64,000 bases of DNA from the NCBI RefSeq assembly GCF_016808095.1, contig NC_068980.1:15193388-15257387 (forward strand), read 5' to 3'. Under the pieces are notes generated by a model. That model was given only the letters and a program-made list of their open reading frames with translations, did no database searches and was not told where the DNA came from. The stretch comes from Vigna angularis. Lineage: Eukaryota; Streptophyta; Magnoliopsida; Fabales; Fabaceae. The first letter of the stretch is position 1. The number at the start of each line of letters is the position of its first letter. A program made the position numbers and the translations under genes. Shown here in pieces: positions 13,130-24,588 of the stretch.

Positions 13130-14238
13130 CCCGTCTATCAGTTTGCATAATCAGTTAAATTCATCATATCTTAGTATATGCTTATTAGTGGCAAAACACC
13201 AAGTGTTAACCGATTACATTATGGGTATAATCAATTAAAACTCGTGATTATGCTTGCACATGTTTACTGAGTGCATTGATGTGTTTTGAATGAAAACATT
13301 TTCAAAATGCTTAAGTATGGAACTTAACCAATTACATTAATTTCCTAATCGGTTAAAATGTCTTTTGTATGAAATCCTTTTTCATGAATAGCCATAACTT
13401 TCATAATAGTCACATTTTTAAATGTTGTGGCTTGTATATTTTGATTAATTGATTACATGCACTTCTTAATCTGTTAAATTCTGTGAAATGTAAATCTGTT
13501 AATGCTGAAGGAATTGCTTAACCGATTACATTATATTCGTAATTGATTACAATGCGTCAGAGTTGAGAAAATCTATAAATAGACGCATTGCTTTCTGTAT
13601 TCAACAACTTTACCATTCATATATTTAATATGTGATTTGTTTGTTGAGATTTTATTGCAGGAGCATCCTGAAACTCTCTGAGAATCAAGATTACCACATT
13701 TGGAAGAAATCCTCAAAGATTCTTGAAGAATTGAAGTGCTGTCGTAGGCTGATCATATCTGCACATTTAGGTGTATTTTTCTATATTAGAGTTATCTACA
13801 ATAAAGGCTGATTGTATCCCTGTTGCTATGGACAAGAAGAGGACTTGGTGAAGTTCTTTGACTTAGAGTGAGGTATCTCTAAGGGTGACAGAAAGAGGTT
13901 GTTCTTTTTGGGTTGCTATAGTTGAGTTGGAGTTAGGAAGGAGATTACATTAAGAGGATTGTTCTCTGTAAGTATTGCTTTGTAAGAACTCAATCAATAT
14001 AGTGAAATCCTTTCAATAAGGTTGATTGAAAGAAGACTGGACGTAGGCAACGGTCGAACAAGTATAAACAATTGTGTGAATCTCTCTTTCCCTACACTTT
14101 TACATTGTTTTCATTCTTGATTGATTGTATTCCAAGAAAGATCATAAGATTTCAAAATTTTTTTATAGAACTTATTTTTAAAAGGGCAACCAATTCAACC
14201 CCACTTGGTTGGGACACTTGGCCTAATCTTTTTCTACA
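13130..14238 (+). repeat. 5' LTR of a degenerate copia element
   Basis: Defined at its right end by ...TTTTTCTACA just before the initiator-Met primer-binding site at 14241. The LTR contains repeated TAATCGATTACA / TAATCGGTTAA-type motifs between about 13150 and 13560 and a CTATAAATAGACG promoter-like motif at about 13573. The left edge is uncertain. Confidence 0.6.
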
Positions 14239-14240
14239 AT

Positions 14241-14251
14241 TGGTATCAGAA
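14241..14251 (+). other. Primer-binding site, copia 1 (initiator Met tRNA)
   Basis: TGGTATCAGAA, matching the first ten bases of the common copia PBS TGGTATCAGAGC. Confidence 0.7.
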
Positions 14252-14311
14252 GTATGAATTCGATTTTTGCTCAAATTTTAATCAATCGGGTTTTCAAAAT
14301 AATCGATTAAA

Positions 14312-16034
14312 TTGATCCCGACGACCAATATGTCTTTGATCATGAGAAAAATTGATGTTGATAATAATTTCTTGAATGCGATAGTAAAAAATATATGGAG
14401 TTCTGTGATTAACAATTCCTATGAGTATACTAGGACAGGAACATCATGGAAATCATATCAAAATGAGGAAAGAGTCACGAACATCATAGAAACCGACTTA
14501 ATGGCAGAGAAGTTCACAAAATTCTTGATGACCAAAAGGAAATTTGACAGTAGTCTTGAGGAAGATCAAAAGCCCTCCAATGACTCAGAATTGCAGCAAA
14601 TAGACTTGAGTATGATGGCAAAATCTGCTCTGGCAGAAAGAAGTGAAGGAAAGGAAGATAAAGAAGCCATGTTGTACTTGGACAGTGGATGCTCCAGGCA
14701 CATGACAGGAGATCCATCAAGGTTCATCAGTCTATCCTACTAAACAAGTGGTCACGTCACATAATGAGAAAATAACAAGGGTAAAATTATGGGTATCGGT
14801 AAAATTCAAACGCCCACCTCATATGTTATTGAAAATCTTGCTTGTTGATGGCTTGAAACATAATCTCCTTAGCATTATCCAATTGTGTGACAAAGGTTTG
14901 AAAGTTACATTCGAGCCTAATCATTGTTTGATCTGTTATGCTACTACTAATGAACTTGTTTTGATAGACAAAAGATGTAATAATATTTACATGGTTGATT
15001 TTAGAAAAAAACATCTTTTAAATTTGTAATATGTTTGTTATCTAAAGTGATGATCCTTGGCTTTGGCATTAAAGACTTGCTCATATTCATATGCCTCATC
15101 TAAACAAACTTGCATCTAGAAATCTTGTGATTAGGCTACCAAGCATAAAGTATGATTTTGACAGACTTTGTGATGCTTGCCAAAAGGGGAAGCAAACCAG
15201 ATCTTCTTTCAAAACCCAAGAGAATGATAACTACTATTAAACCTCTTGAATTATTACATATGGATATGTTTGGCCCCTCAAGGATCAAAAGTCTAGGAGG
15301 AAACCTTTATGCCCTAGTCATTGTTGATGATTATTCTAGATATACCTGGACTTTCTTTCTTGCTGCCAAAAATGATACTTTCAAGACATCTAAGAACTTT
15401 GCATCTGTTATTCAGATGAGAAAGATCTCAAAATTAAATCTATCAGAAGTGATCATGGTAGGGAATTTTAAAATGAGAATTTTGAGAACTATTATAATGA
15501 ATAGGGTATATCTCATAACTTCTCTACACCAAGGACACCTCAACAGAATGGTGTTATTGAGAGAAAGAACATGGCTCTTGAAGAGCTTGCTAGGACCATG
15601 CTCAATGAGAGGTCTTTGCCTAAACATTTTTGGGCCAATGCTTTGATCATAACTTGCTACGCGCTAAACATAACCATCATTAGACCCTTGTTGAAGCTTA
15701 CTCCTTACGAACTGTTCAAAGGAAAAAAACTCAATATTACTCTTCTTAGAGTCTTTGGCTGCAAGTGTTTGTGTTGAACAATAGTAAGACAATCTTGGCA
15801 AATTTGATTCAAAGCTGATGAAACTATTTTTATTGGATATTCTTTGACTAGTAAAGCTTACAAGTTGTATAATAAGAGAACTCTATGTGTTGAAGAATCT
15901 ATCTATGTTGCTTTTGATGAACATTTTGATTATATTACTATCAAGATGCATCCAAGAGATTGTATAAATGCAAGAGATTTTGCAGGAGAAGAACCTGAGT
16001 GTGAAGAGACTCAAGAGATTCATACTCCAACTAC
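14312..16034 (+). pseudogene. Degenerate copia gag-pol (SIRE-like)
   Basis: Remains of a copia polyprotein in changing frames. A collapsed gag starts near 14330; the gag zinc knuckle is missing. The protease-proximal motif LDSGCSRHMTGD is near 14677-14715. The GAG-pre-integrase part follows to about 15200 with the pair LCDACQKGK. The integrase core starts near 15240 (ELLHMDMFGPSRI, VDDYSRYTW) and continues after shifts as NGVIERKN and RTMLNERSLPKHFWANAL to about 15780, then SKAYKLYNKRTL. Reverse transcriptase and RNase H are absent, because an antisense LTR of another copia element begins at 16035. Several frameshifts and a large gag deletion make it non-functional. Confidence 0.85.
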
Positions 16035-16530
16035 TGTTGGAACAACCAGTACCGATTTTGCGCAGCGAAAATATCAAAACACAGAGTACGATATGGATTG
16101 TTAAAAGCAAAGAGGTTGTTCGGTCAATTTAAAAATGGTTCCTTTAATTTTCTCTTTAACGTTTTATCGAACAGTTGATGAGTAGAAAATATAAAGAGTG
16201 TAGGGAGTAGAAAAATCACACAAATGATTTTTGTCCTGGTTCGAATCAAAAGATTCCACGTCCAGTCGTTAATCACTATGAATAGTGATTAACCTTTTCA
16301 CTAAAACAGTTTCACAGTTACAATGAAAGTGAATAGAAAATAACAATAACAAAAACACTTTCCTTCGACAAATGAACGGAAGAGTGTAGCAAAAACCTTC
16401 CTTCGACAAACGAACCAGAAGAGCTTCCTTCAACAAACGAACCGGAAGCAACAGCTCTGCCAACTTCAAGAGAACCACTTCGACTTTTGACACACAAAGC
16501 GCGAGTCTTTGTCACAAGACTTGACAAGAG

Positions 16531-17837
16531 TGATAATGGTTGAAAAACCGTTATTTTTATACTTAATTTTGATATTAAAAACACCTTTTCTGACTTAAAA
16601 ACTTGCTTTAACTCATGTTTTTGCTTTAGTTTTGTGAATAAGAGAGTTGAAGGTGAATTTAATGATTTTGTGCTAGATTCCCTTGATTTTATAGGCTATT
16701 GGAATGATTTGAAAGAAGAGTTAAAGTATCGAATGGTTGGAATGCAGAAAAGTCAACTAGAATGCAGAAAAATCAACCAGAGTGTAGAAAGTCAACCAGA
16801 GTGCAGAAAAAGTTGCACTGAGCGCTAGTTTTGAGTGCCGCAGCTACCGCTGAGCGCCGGCGACGTGGGCTTGGAGCTTTTTTTTTGTTATTTTTATGGG
16901 CTTGGAGATATTTTATGTTATTTTTATGTTCTATTTAAGGACTTGCACGTCCTACGGATTGTATCTTTTGATGGCTTGAGCACAAAAACACATTTTTCAC
17001 CCCTTGGGGGTAGATTTGGGGATGTGATAGCTCTCCTCTTCTCTTTCTAGGGTTTTTCTATCTCTTTCATTCTTTCATTCCATTGTTCATTTAGTTTCTC
17101 CATGATAATGGGGAACTAAACCTTATTTGTTGTTGGAAAAGATGTAACCTCTTAAACTCTCATGTATTGAATTGATTCTTGATTATATATGCTTTGCTTC
17201 ATTAATTGTTAGGGTTTTTCCTCTACACTCTATGCATGCTTTGTTTAACTCATTCAATTGCATGATCATTGATTTTGTCGATATGGACACATACGGGAAA
17301 ATCTAGAACTGGGGAAATTCTCCTGGAAGCAATATTACCTAGACATAGGAATAGGAGGATTGATTGTCTTTAAGCTTCTGTGCGAATGTAATGCATGATT
17401 AATTGCTAGGGAGACAAGACATTGTGAACTAGTAATTAGGAGTAGGCTTTCTTTACCGAGACATCGGGTTTAAGGTAAATTAGAAAGTGACATTAACATT
17501 AATGAAGAAGATGAATTCTTGAATACATGAGAGTAAATTAGGTGAAATCTAAACCGAACAACAATATCATCAACTTCATCCATTCATTATTGTGTTTAGC
17601 CTCAATTGACCAAATTGCATTCATGTTTATTTTATTGCATTTGCATTCAAAAACCCCAAAATTTATTCTTTAGAGTCTTAATTAGTTAAGTAGTCACATA
17701 ACTGTTTAGTGCCGTGAGTCTCTTGGAAAACGATACTTGGTCTTACCATTTATTATTACTTGATACAATTCGGTACACTTGTCGAGGTCTTAACAAGTTT
17801 TTGACTCCGTTTTCGGGGATTTAAAATTTGTTTATCA
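16531..17837 (+). mobile_element. LTR+PBS unit A of the TGATAACGG gypsy LTR family
   Basis: Starts TGATAATGGTTG and reaches the LTR end ...CTTAACA at 17795. It continues 42 bp through AGTTTTTGACTCCGTTTTCG (a decayed tRNA-Asp-type PBS) to ...TTTGTTTATCA at 17837. A perfect 5-bp target duplication AAGAG flanks the whole unit (16526-16530 and 17838-17842), so the 42-bp tail was part of what integrated. It lies inside the antisense copia LTR. The copy at 42108 has the same layout; the full element at 31696-40953 and the solo LTR at 58491 do not. Confidence 0.87.
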
Positions 17838-18054
17838 AAGAGCAGGAACTAGCACTAGAGAACTTCCTCATATTTCACTGTATTCTCAAATTCGCAAAGT
17901 TGTCTTCTAAAGTGTTTGGCAAAGAGATATATAGCCTACTGGTCCGAAACTGAAAAGACGCATTACAACTGCTAGTGATAATCGATTATTGTAAGTGATA
18001 ATCGATTATATGCGAGATTTGGAATAGTTAGGATTTTTTAACTCTTCAACCGAT

Positions 18055-18720
18055 CGGCTCGAATTCTTCATCTTTTGCCGCTCGGTTTGATTCGTCACAG
18101 CCTCCTGCCGTTCGGTTTAAACCCTTATCACCTTCTACTGTTCGGCTTAATTCGACACATCCTCATGTCGTTCGGTTCAACCCCTTATCGCCCTCTCCCG
18201 TTCGGCTTGGTTCCTCATAGCTTTCCAGCGTTCGGTTTGAGCCCTCATGGGCTTCTACCGTTCGGTCTGTCTTTCAACTTGTGTTCGGGCTTCAAATGCA
18301 TCCGGCTCAAGTCATTATCACTTTTTGTCGTACGTCTAGGTTCCTTACAACTTTTCAGCGTTCGGCTTGATTCTTCACTGCCTTTCATTGCTCGGTCCAA
18401 ACTGTTTGGTCTTGACATGTCTTACGTGCTCTCGGTCATGCCCTCCACTACTCGGTCCTATGTTCTTGGTCAAGAATGCTCGTGTCCTGACTGCTTGGGA
18501 ACGCTCGTGTCCTGACTTCTTGGGAATCGTCATGAAGTCTACCGTTCGGTGCTTAACGCTCGGTCTTGTTAGTTGCTTTCAGTCATGAACATTGTTCTGC
18601 CTTTAGTTGTTTGGCCTTCATCTGATTGTAGTTGTTCGGTCTTCATCTGCGTTCGACCGTTTGACTGATAGCGACCGTTCAGTCTTTCGTCTACTTATCT
18701 GTCGTTCGGTCTGAATCTTG
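18055..18720. repeat. Degenerate ~30-bp minisatellite with CGTTCGGTT core
   Basis: Roughly twenty spaced copies of (C/T)CGTTCGG(T/C)T at about 30-bp intervals, decaying towards 18720. In one frame (18075-18515) it reads as an imperfect ten-residue repeat of the type LLPFGLIRHS. This is most likely a by-product of repeat periodicity, not a gene. Confidence 0.7.
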
Positions 18721-18815
18721 CTCTTGTTCTTTTTCTTCGTTGATCATTATGCAGATATGCTTTTAAACTTGATGCAACAAGAGTCTTCATATTCTTCACT
18801 TTGTAGAATCATCAA

Positions 18816-19127
18816 AATTATTAACTTCAAAAGACCAATGCTCCTTATTGGTAACATCTGCAACAAAACACCTCTAGAGGTTGACATCAATACATATATC
18901 TAAATGGTCAAGTCTAAAAGGGATATTTGTTTAACTTAGGATTGGTTAATATAAATTGTATATGTGTTAATATCTTTGTTTCTGTTGTATGATTTCTCTT
19001 TTTGGTAAACTATTAGCTTACCCTTTCGTCTTTTATTTGTGTGTTTGCCTTCTCTTTTACAATGATCACCTTAATGGTATGAGTAGAAAAAAAATTTCTC
19101 TATTAATCAGGTGTTGGACGGTGATAT
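18816..19127. other. AT-rich spacer, no feature recognised
   Basis: No coding frame longer than about 40 codons and no element end seen. Confidence 0.5.
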
Positions 19128-19285
19128 ATTATTGTTAGAATATGTTGGTCATATTCATGGAACTTTTCTTACATATTTTTTTATAAAACCCTACAAGAAA
19201 TTTTTTATGATTTGTTTTATGAATTTTGATAAATAGATAATTTGTACATAGATATAGAGTTATATTAGAATTAGAATAGAAATAT
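19128..19285. repeat. Left half of a dispersed repeat split by CACTA 2
   Basis: Aligns with about 47878-48032 and continues after CACTA 2 at 20936-20985, which aligns with about 48033-48085. The shared block around AGTTATATTAGAATTAG is nearly identical. Confidence 0.75.
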
Positions 19286-20932
19286 CACTAGTGCAGTCAA
19301 GAGAAACGATAACAGTTATTTTCGTCCATAGGTAGTGGTTCCTGAACCGAGGCATATATAGGTGAGGCAAAAAGGGGTAGGCTTTTTCCCTCGGTTCACA
19401 ACCAAGGCAAAAAGGGGTGGGTTTTCGTCTCGGTTCCTTCTGAATCGAGGCAGTATCTCAGACTCTACTGCCTCGGTTTAGGTCCCAACCGAGGCAGTAG
19501 AGTGTTTTTTTTTGCCTTTTCGCTTTCTATATCTTAGCATCTGGCTTTAAACCCTGGCATATCAAATATATCTCTCTTGACGAAGGCCTTGTAGCTTTAG
19601 GTCTCAACCATGATGTCTTCTTAAAAAATGGTTTAGAAAGTTGGTTAATTTCTACAACAAATAAACATTCAAAGAAATCAACTACACATAAGACAAATTA
19701 TATTTTGGGATTAAACAAAAATGTCAAACTTTTCCAAATGAACACACCAGATTATATTTTGGGCACATATCAATGATATTATTCAGAGAAGTAAGCAAGG
19801 AAGAACCTTTGGCATCTGCACTCTCGAGAAGCTTGATAACAAGGTGCCCACAAATATTCAACACTCCATTCTCACATTGGACCACAACCCAACAACTGTG
19901 CCACCTTTACCGGACCACCACAGGCCACCACGCGAAGTCTTCTTCTCCAACACGTCACAACCACCATCTTCGCAAATTCCATAACAAACTGACCATGTGG
20001 CCCCGGCAGCCATCACCAGTAGGTCTTGTAGATGCAACCAGGCCCAACTAGCCCAAATTCTTCTCGCCTCTACCAATCCAGCCCACGCAACCTACAAAGG
20101 ATTCTGCTGCTAGCCACTGAAACCCCCATGGCTACTCCACTGGCGCAACCATCAACAACCCTCACTGACCAGAACAACGTAAACGAATCCCCAAAAAGAA
20201 ATTCCCCAAACTCAAAACCCTAACTTTCTCAATATGAACTGTAACCCCAATATCACAACAAAACTCCAAAATGCGTTTTAATCCTTGTTGTGCCTTTACC
20301 GTGTCCCGCCACGCCTCCGCCACAGTTTCGTTGTGCTCTCGTCGCCTTTGGCACTGAGATTTCAAATCTGAGTCGTCGATTTCGCATCCTCCTCCCTGCA
20401 ACCAGAATAGAACCAGAAAGAGAAGAGGGAAGAAGAAGAACGACTAATCGCGCTGCCACGAGCCACCACGAGCGTCGCTGCTAGCCACCACGAACGTCGC
20501 CTGTCGTGCCATCTCCACACAGTCGCCGTGAGGTCGTTGCCTCCGCTCAAGACGCAACTTCAAGCTTTTGGCATGTGCGAGATGAGGGATAAAGAGAGAA
20601 AAGTATTCAAAAACCTTTTTCAGGGTGTTAGGCATCGATTGAAATTTTAACCGAGGTGATATGGTGTATATGCCTCGGGTCCCCAGTAAACCGAGGCAGT
20701 AGATCAGGATTCAAAAAGCTGTTAGGCCAAAAGTCAACTCTACAGGAATTTTTCAGGGTGTTAGGCATCGTTTGGAATTTTAACCGAGGTCATATGGTGT
20801 ATATGCCTCGGTTCCCCTTGAACTGAGGCAGAAAAATTCGACTAAATTACAAAAATGTCATCGCGTTCTAATAAGCCTCGGTTGCTCCTAAACCAAAGCC
20901 TATTCTACAAGTTTAAATTTTTTTTATTAGTG
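19286..20932 (+). mobile_element. CACTA transposon 2, non-autonomous
   Basis: Starts CACTAGTGCAGTCAAGAG and ends in the inverse of CACTAATAAAAAAAATTT. Perfect 3-bp target duplication TAT (19283-19285 and 20933-20935). Subterminal arrays carry AACCGAGGCAGTAG and related motifs at about 19320-19510 and 20640-20900. The middle (about 19850-20560) is GC-richer, with CCACCACG-type runs, unlike the AT-rich flanks. It contains no transposase domain and may hold transduplicated host sequence that I cannot identify. Confidence 0.92.
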
Positions 20933-20985
20933 TATCATAGTGACTTTGTTGAAAAATTATTATATGCTGAAAATTTTCGTGCAAG

Positions 20986-21218
20986 AAAGAATCCATAATC
21001 ATATTTATGAGAAAGAAATTAATATATATTTTTTAAATATCCATTTAAAAATAATAATTATTTTTACTATAAATTTACATTTTACAACTAAATATAAAGT
21101 TTTAATTAATAAAAGTTTCTCGTAGAAAAATCAATTATTTTATCCAGTAAAGTTGAATTTGTAAGTATATATTCTTAAAAATATTTAAAAAAAATCAGAT
21201 ATTTTTTTATAAAGTAAT
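20986..21218. other. AT-rich spacer between CACTA 2 and the solo LTR
   Basis: A/T-dominated, no gene. One short open frame with Lys/Asn/Ile-rich composition is judged spurious. Confidence 0.5.
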
Positions 21219-21223
21219 GTTTA

Positions 21224-23797
21224 TGTGAGGACCTGAAAATAGGTGGCAAGAGCTGATAGGTACTCTGGATTAATGAAGCCAGGCTCTTAAAACCCATTAA
21301 GCTTAAAAAGTAAATTTTCCAGCAGTTGGTTCATTAGCTCAACCCTTATCTCTCTCTAGACCACTTGTTCTTCATTTTCTCCTCCTTCTCTCTACCACTC
21401 CTTCTCATTCAGCCGTTGCATGTCCGATTAAGTGGTGCCTAGGTACTCCTGACGCCGAGAGCTTCAAGTATCACCGATTTCTTTCTCGTTTCAGCTGGTG
21501 AGTGTTCTTCTCTTTCTCTGTCGTTTCTAGGGCTGTGAACATGCAAGTATTCTACTTTGCATGTGATTAGTGGTTCTTCCTTCACTTTCTATCTCAAATT
21601 AGGTTTTGAGAACTGTTCTTGATCACTGAATGGTGAATCATAGGGTCCTGTTGAGTCATTTTCATAGTGCAAGGTACTTTAGAGACGCGTGTGTGAGCTG
21701 TGCTGTTCAACTCTAAGGTAAGGGGAGCTAGAGTACTTTCTTATGAATTGTTATATGTTGGGTGTATGGACTAAGTTATGCATCATTGTGCAGTTTGAGT
21801 TACGTTTATAAGTTTTAAGTGTATGGAATAATATGTGCTGATATGTTCATCTGTGAACCTGTGAATGAATGCTTGTGAGCTGATTTTAACGTGTTGTGTG
21901 ACTGCAATGAGGATATTGGATGGGTGAAATCTGAGGTAGCAGCTGTAAGTTGAAAGTTAAGAGGGTTGGTAGTGCTTTAGATGACCTTGAGAGGAAGTGA
22001 GGTAGTGATTTTGGGAAGTAGGGGTTTTGGGCACATTTGGGCTGTTGGAATATCTTAGGCAAATCATTTGTGACTTGTTAGGATCATAAAACTGGACTAG
22101 AACATGTTAAAAGTGGTAAAATCGAAATTTGGTCCTTAGTATAGAAATTGATGTTTTAAAAGATAAAACTTGATCTTAATCACTTTAAAAAGATGTTAGG
22201 AAGGGTTAGACATGTTTAATTCAATATATACTTCGAGTTGGGGGTGTTAGAAGTTCACCAAAATGGTTAGAATGAGTTTGGAGTGGTTGAGTTGTACAAA
22301 TATGCAGAATTTCATTCTACAGATTTTGCAGATTCGCAGAGCGAAGCCTTTCGCTCAGCGAGTCGCCCTGGCAAGGTGCTCTCTGCCAGGGCATTCACAT
22401 AGTGACTCTGTGCGCGATGCGATTTATAACAGAGGGTTGCTCTTTGTTTGGTAAGTCGCGAATGTAGTCGCTTTGCGACTGTTGCTAGCCTGGGAAATTA
22501 GCCAAATTAATTCGAATAGCGAATTTGCGGCGCTATGCGAGGGTTTAGGATATGATAATGTGTATCAGAATTTTCAGTTTAGCATAGCGCACAGACCTTG
22601 TGCGCTATGCGAATTTTAGCTGTCCCCTTGTCAGGAAAATTTGCTTAGCACATCAAGGGTGGTGCACTATGCGAATTTTAGTTGAAAAACACTCCCTCCA
22701 CCAGGAAAATTTGCTCAGCGCACCAAGGGTGGTGCGCTGTGCGAATTTTTGCTGTCTTGCCTTGCACCCTGGTGTGCTGTGGGACCCGGTTCAGTGAGTT
22801 TCACATTTTTCCTCATCTGTTTGAGCTGTTTGATGTTGTTTGACTGCCAGGATGCATGTATGTCTATATAACTGATTTGGGTGGCTTGATTTTGCAACAT
22901 GATTGAGGGTATGTTGTATTGTGTGTGAATTATAGTTTGGAAGTATGTATGAAACAAAGTTGTGATTGGCGTAAGTGTAACAGTATGATTGATGGACGTA
23001 ATTCCATGGATCTCAAAGGGAGGTCACATAGTGTTGCCCTATGTTATGGATGTAATTCCATGATCTTCAAGGAGAAGATTCATGGTGGTGCCTTGAATGT
23101 TTAGAATGATTTGCATGGTAGCTCAGTCTTGGGGGTTTTCCTAACGCTCCAATGGTCTTTCATTCTCAAGTAGAGAGGATTGATCCATGTGGTGAGGAGT
23201 AGTAGGAGGTCCTAGTCTTGGAGGCTTCCAGTATGCTCCAGGGCACGGAACTGACTAACCTCGTGAGTGTGGTAGGGTGGAACCCATTGGCAACGGCTTT
23301 GCAAAGCAGTAGAGGCCACCACGAATGTATAACCCGCCATAGCTCGACAATTATTCTAGTCTAGACGAGTCAGTTTATAATGCAACAAGTCTTGTAATGT
23401 CATTTACCATGTTTTGAGTGAACTATGCATGCTGTGTGTGTGACTGTATAACATGATTTTTGTATATCTAGCTCATCCTTCTTCTTGTGTTTGTCTGTTG
23501 TTTGTGTCGTGTTTCTGTTGCAATGATCATTCACTTGGATGTGAGCAGAGGTGGATGAGGTACCCCTGGAGCAGGCTCTAGATGGTGTTGATGTTGCAGC
23601 TTAGTTTGTTTATGATTTCTTAGTTAAGTTATACTATCTTGAAATACTCTTATGGGTGTTTAAAGTTTTAAATTATAACCATTTTTGGGATGACTATAAT
23701 TATTAAGACTTTAACTGCAAGTTTGACTCCTAACTGTTCTCCTATATCAGAATTGTGGACTACCATAATATATATTTGTTATATTTTTGGGATGTTA

Positions 23798-23799
<2 letters not shown>
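21224..23799 (+). mobile_element. Large solo LTR, 2576 bp (gypsy-type)
   Basis: Starts TGTGAGGACCTG and ends GGATGTTACA, flanked by a perfect 5-bp target duplication GTTTA (21219-21223 and 23800-23804). No PBS, PPT or coding domain inside, so it is a solo LTR. It holds several degenerate units of the kind TTTGCTCAGCGCACCAAGGG / GCGCTATGCGAATTTT at about 22330-22760, and a CT-rich stretch near 21350-21410. The lineage within gypsy is not determined. Confidence 0.85.

Positions 23800-23802
<3 letters not shown>

Positions 23803-23862
<60 letters not shown>
23803..23862. repeat. (TA)n microsatellite
   Basis: About 60 bp of alternating T/A directly after the solo LTR target duplication. The LTR seems to have inserted at the edge of this tract. 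Confidence 0.95.
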
Positions 23863-23865
<3 letters not shown>

Positions 23866-24588
23866 TATTTATTTTAATTAATACTTAGGATAAATAAATG
23901 AAAAACGGCAATATCTTAAGAAACTATTTTACTTAATTCAGATTATATAATCAATAAATTAAATAAATAATTGATAGAAACAGAAAATATTTGAAAAATA
24001 TTTTAAATTAACAAATAATATATTCATCAATCAATGCGTTTGTATCATCAAAATAATATTTAATAGTTAAAATATTTACTTTTACTTATTATCGAATATA
24101 TAAGTAAAGTCTATCTAATCAATATTGATCATAACTATTTCCTAATAGTTATTTTATGCTTGGTGAAACAACTCCTTTATATGAGTAATCGGTAAAATAA
24201 AAAAAAAGCATGTATTAAGTCTATGTATGTATGGCTAAATAACATCTTCCAAAATTTAAGAAGTTTAAATAATTAACGCATGGAAAACATGATAAAATTA
24301 TTGTAAATAATATCATTCATCAAAGCATAACAGTATATCAAACTTTAATAATTATTTTAAATTTTTAAAACTTTCTTCAAAATGCATCCTATATCTAAAT
24401 CTAAACTTATTTTCTATTATGAATTTAGGATAAATTTGTAGGATTAACTATTTCCTAACCCTCTTTCTGATAACGCACCAGCAATTCTTCTTCTTCATAT
24501 CTAAAACTACTTTCTTGGTCATTTTATGTAACTGCCTGTTGTACAACAACACTTTACACTCCTCAACCAAGTACAACCTTTGACATGT
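23863..24588. other. AT-rich region downstream of the GLR gene
   Basis: Probably holds the 3' UTR and terminator of the minus-strand receptor gene nearest 24588. No other feature recognised. Confidence 0.5.

Larger units (their letters stand above)
16035..18815 (-). repeat. Antisense copia LTR, interrupted
   Basis: Minus-strand relative of the LTR at 61064-61960. About 16054-16330 and 16440-16530 align with the inverse of 61480-61900, including the nearly identical block around GTCCAGTCGTTAATCACTAT. After the nested insertion 16531-17837 the copia sequence resumes, with ATAATCGATTAT palindromes at about 17978 and 17998 as in the 61 kb LTR. Left end TGTTGGAACAACC at 16035. The right end is placed near ...GAATCATCAAAA at about 18815, because related LTRs start TGTTTTGATGATG. 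No matching target duplication was found, so the ends are approximate. Confidence 0.6.

Noticed and set aside
18075..18515. 146-codon frame with LPFGLIRHS-like repeats
   Set aside because: Periodicity of the CGTTCGG minisatellite explains it; no start context, domain or conservation evidence.
19773..20635. Overlapping frames in the middle of CACTA 2
   Set aside because: Overlap on both strands in several frames in GC-richer sequence; no domain recognised, so not called as genes although a captured fragment is possible.
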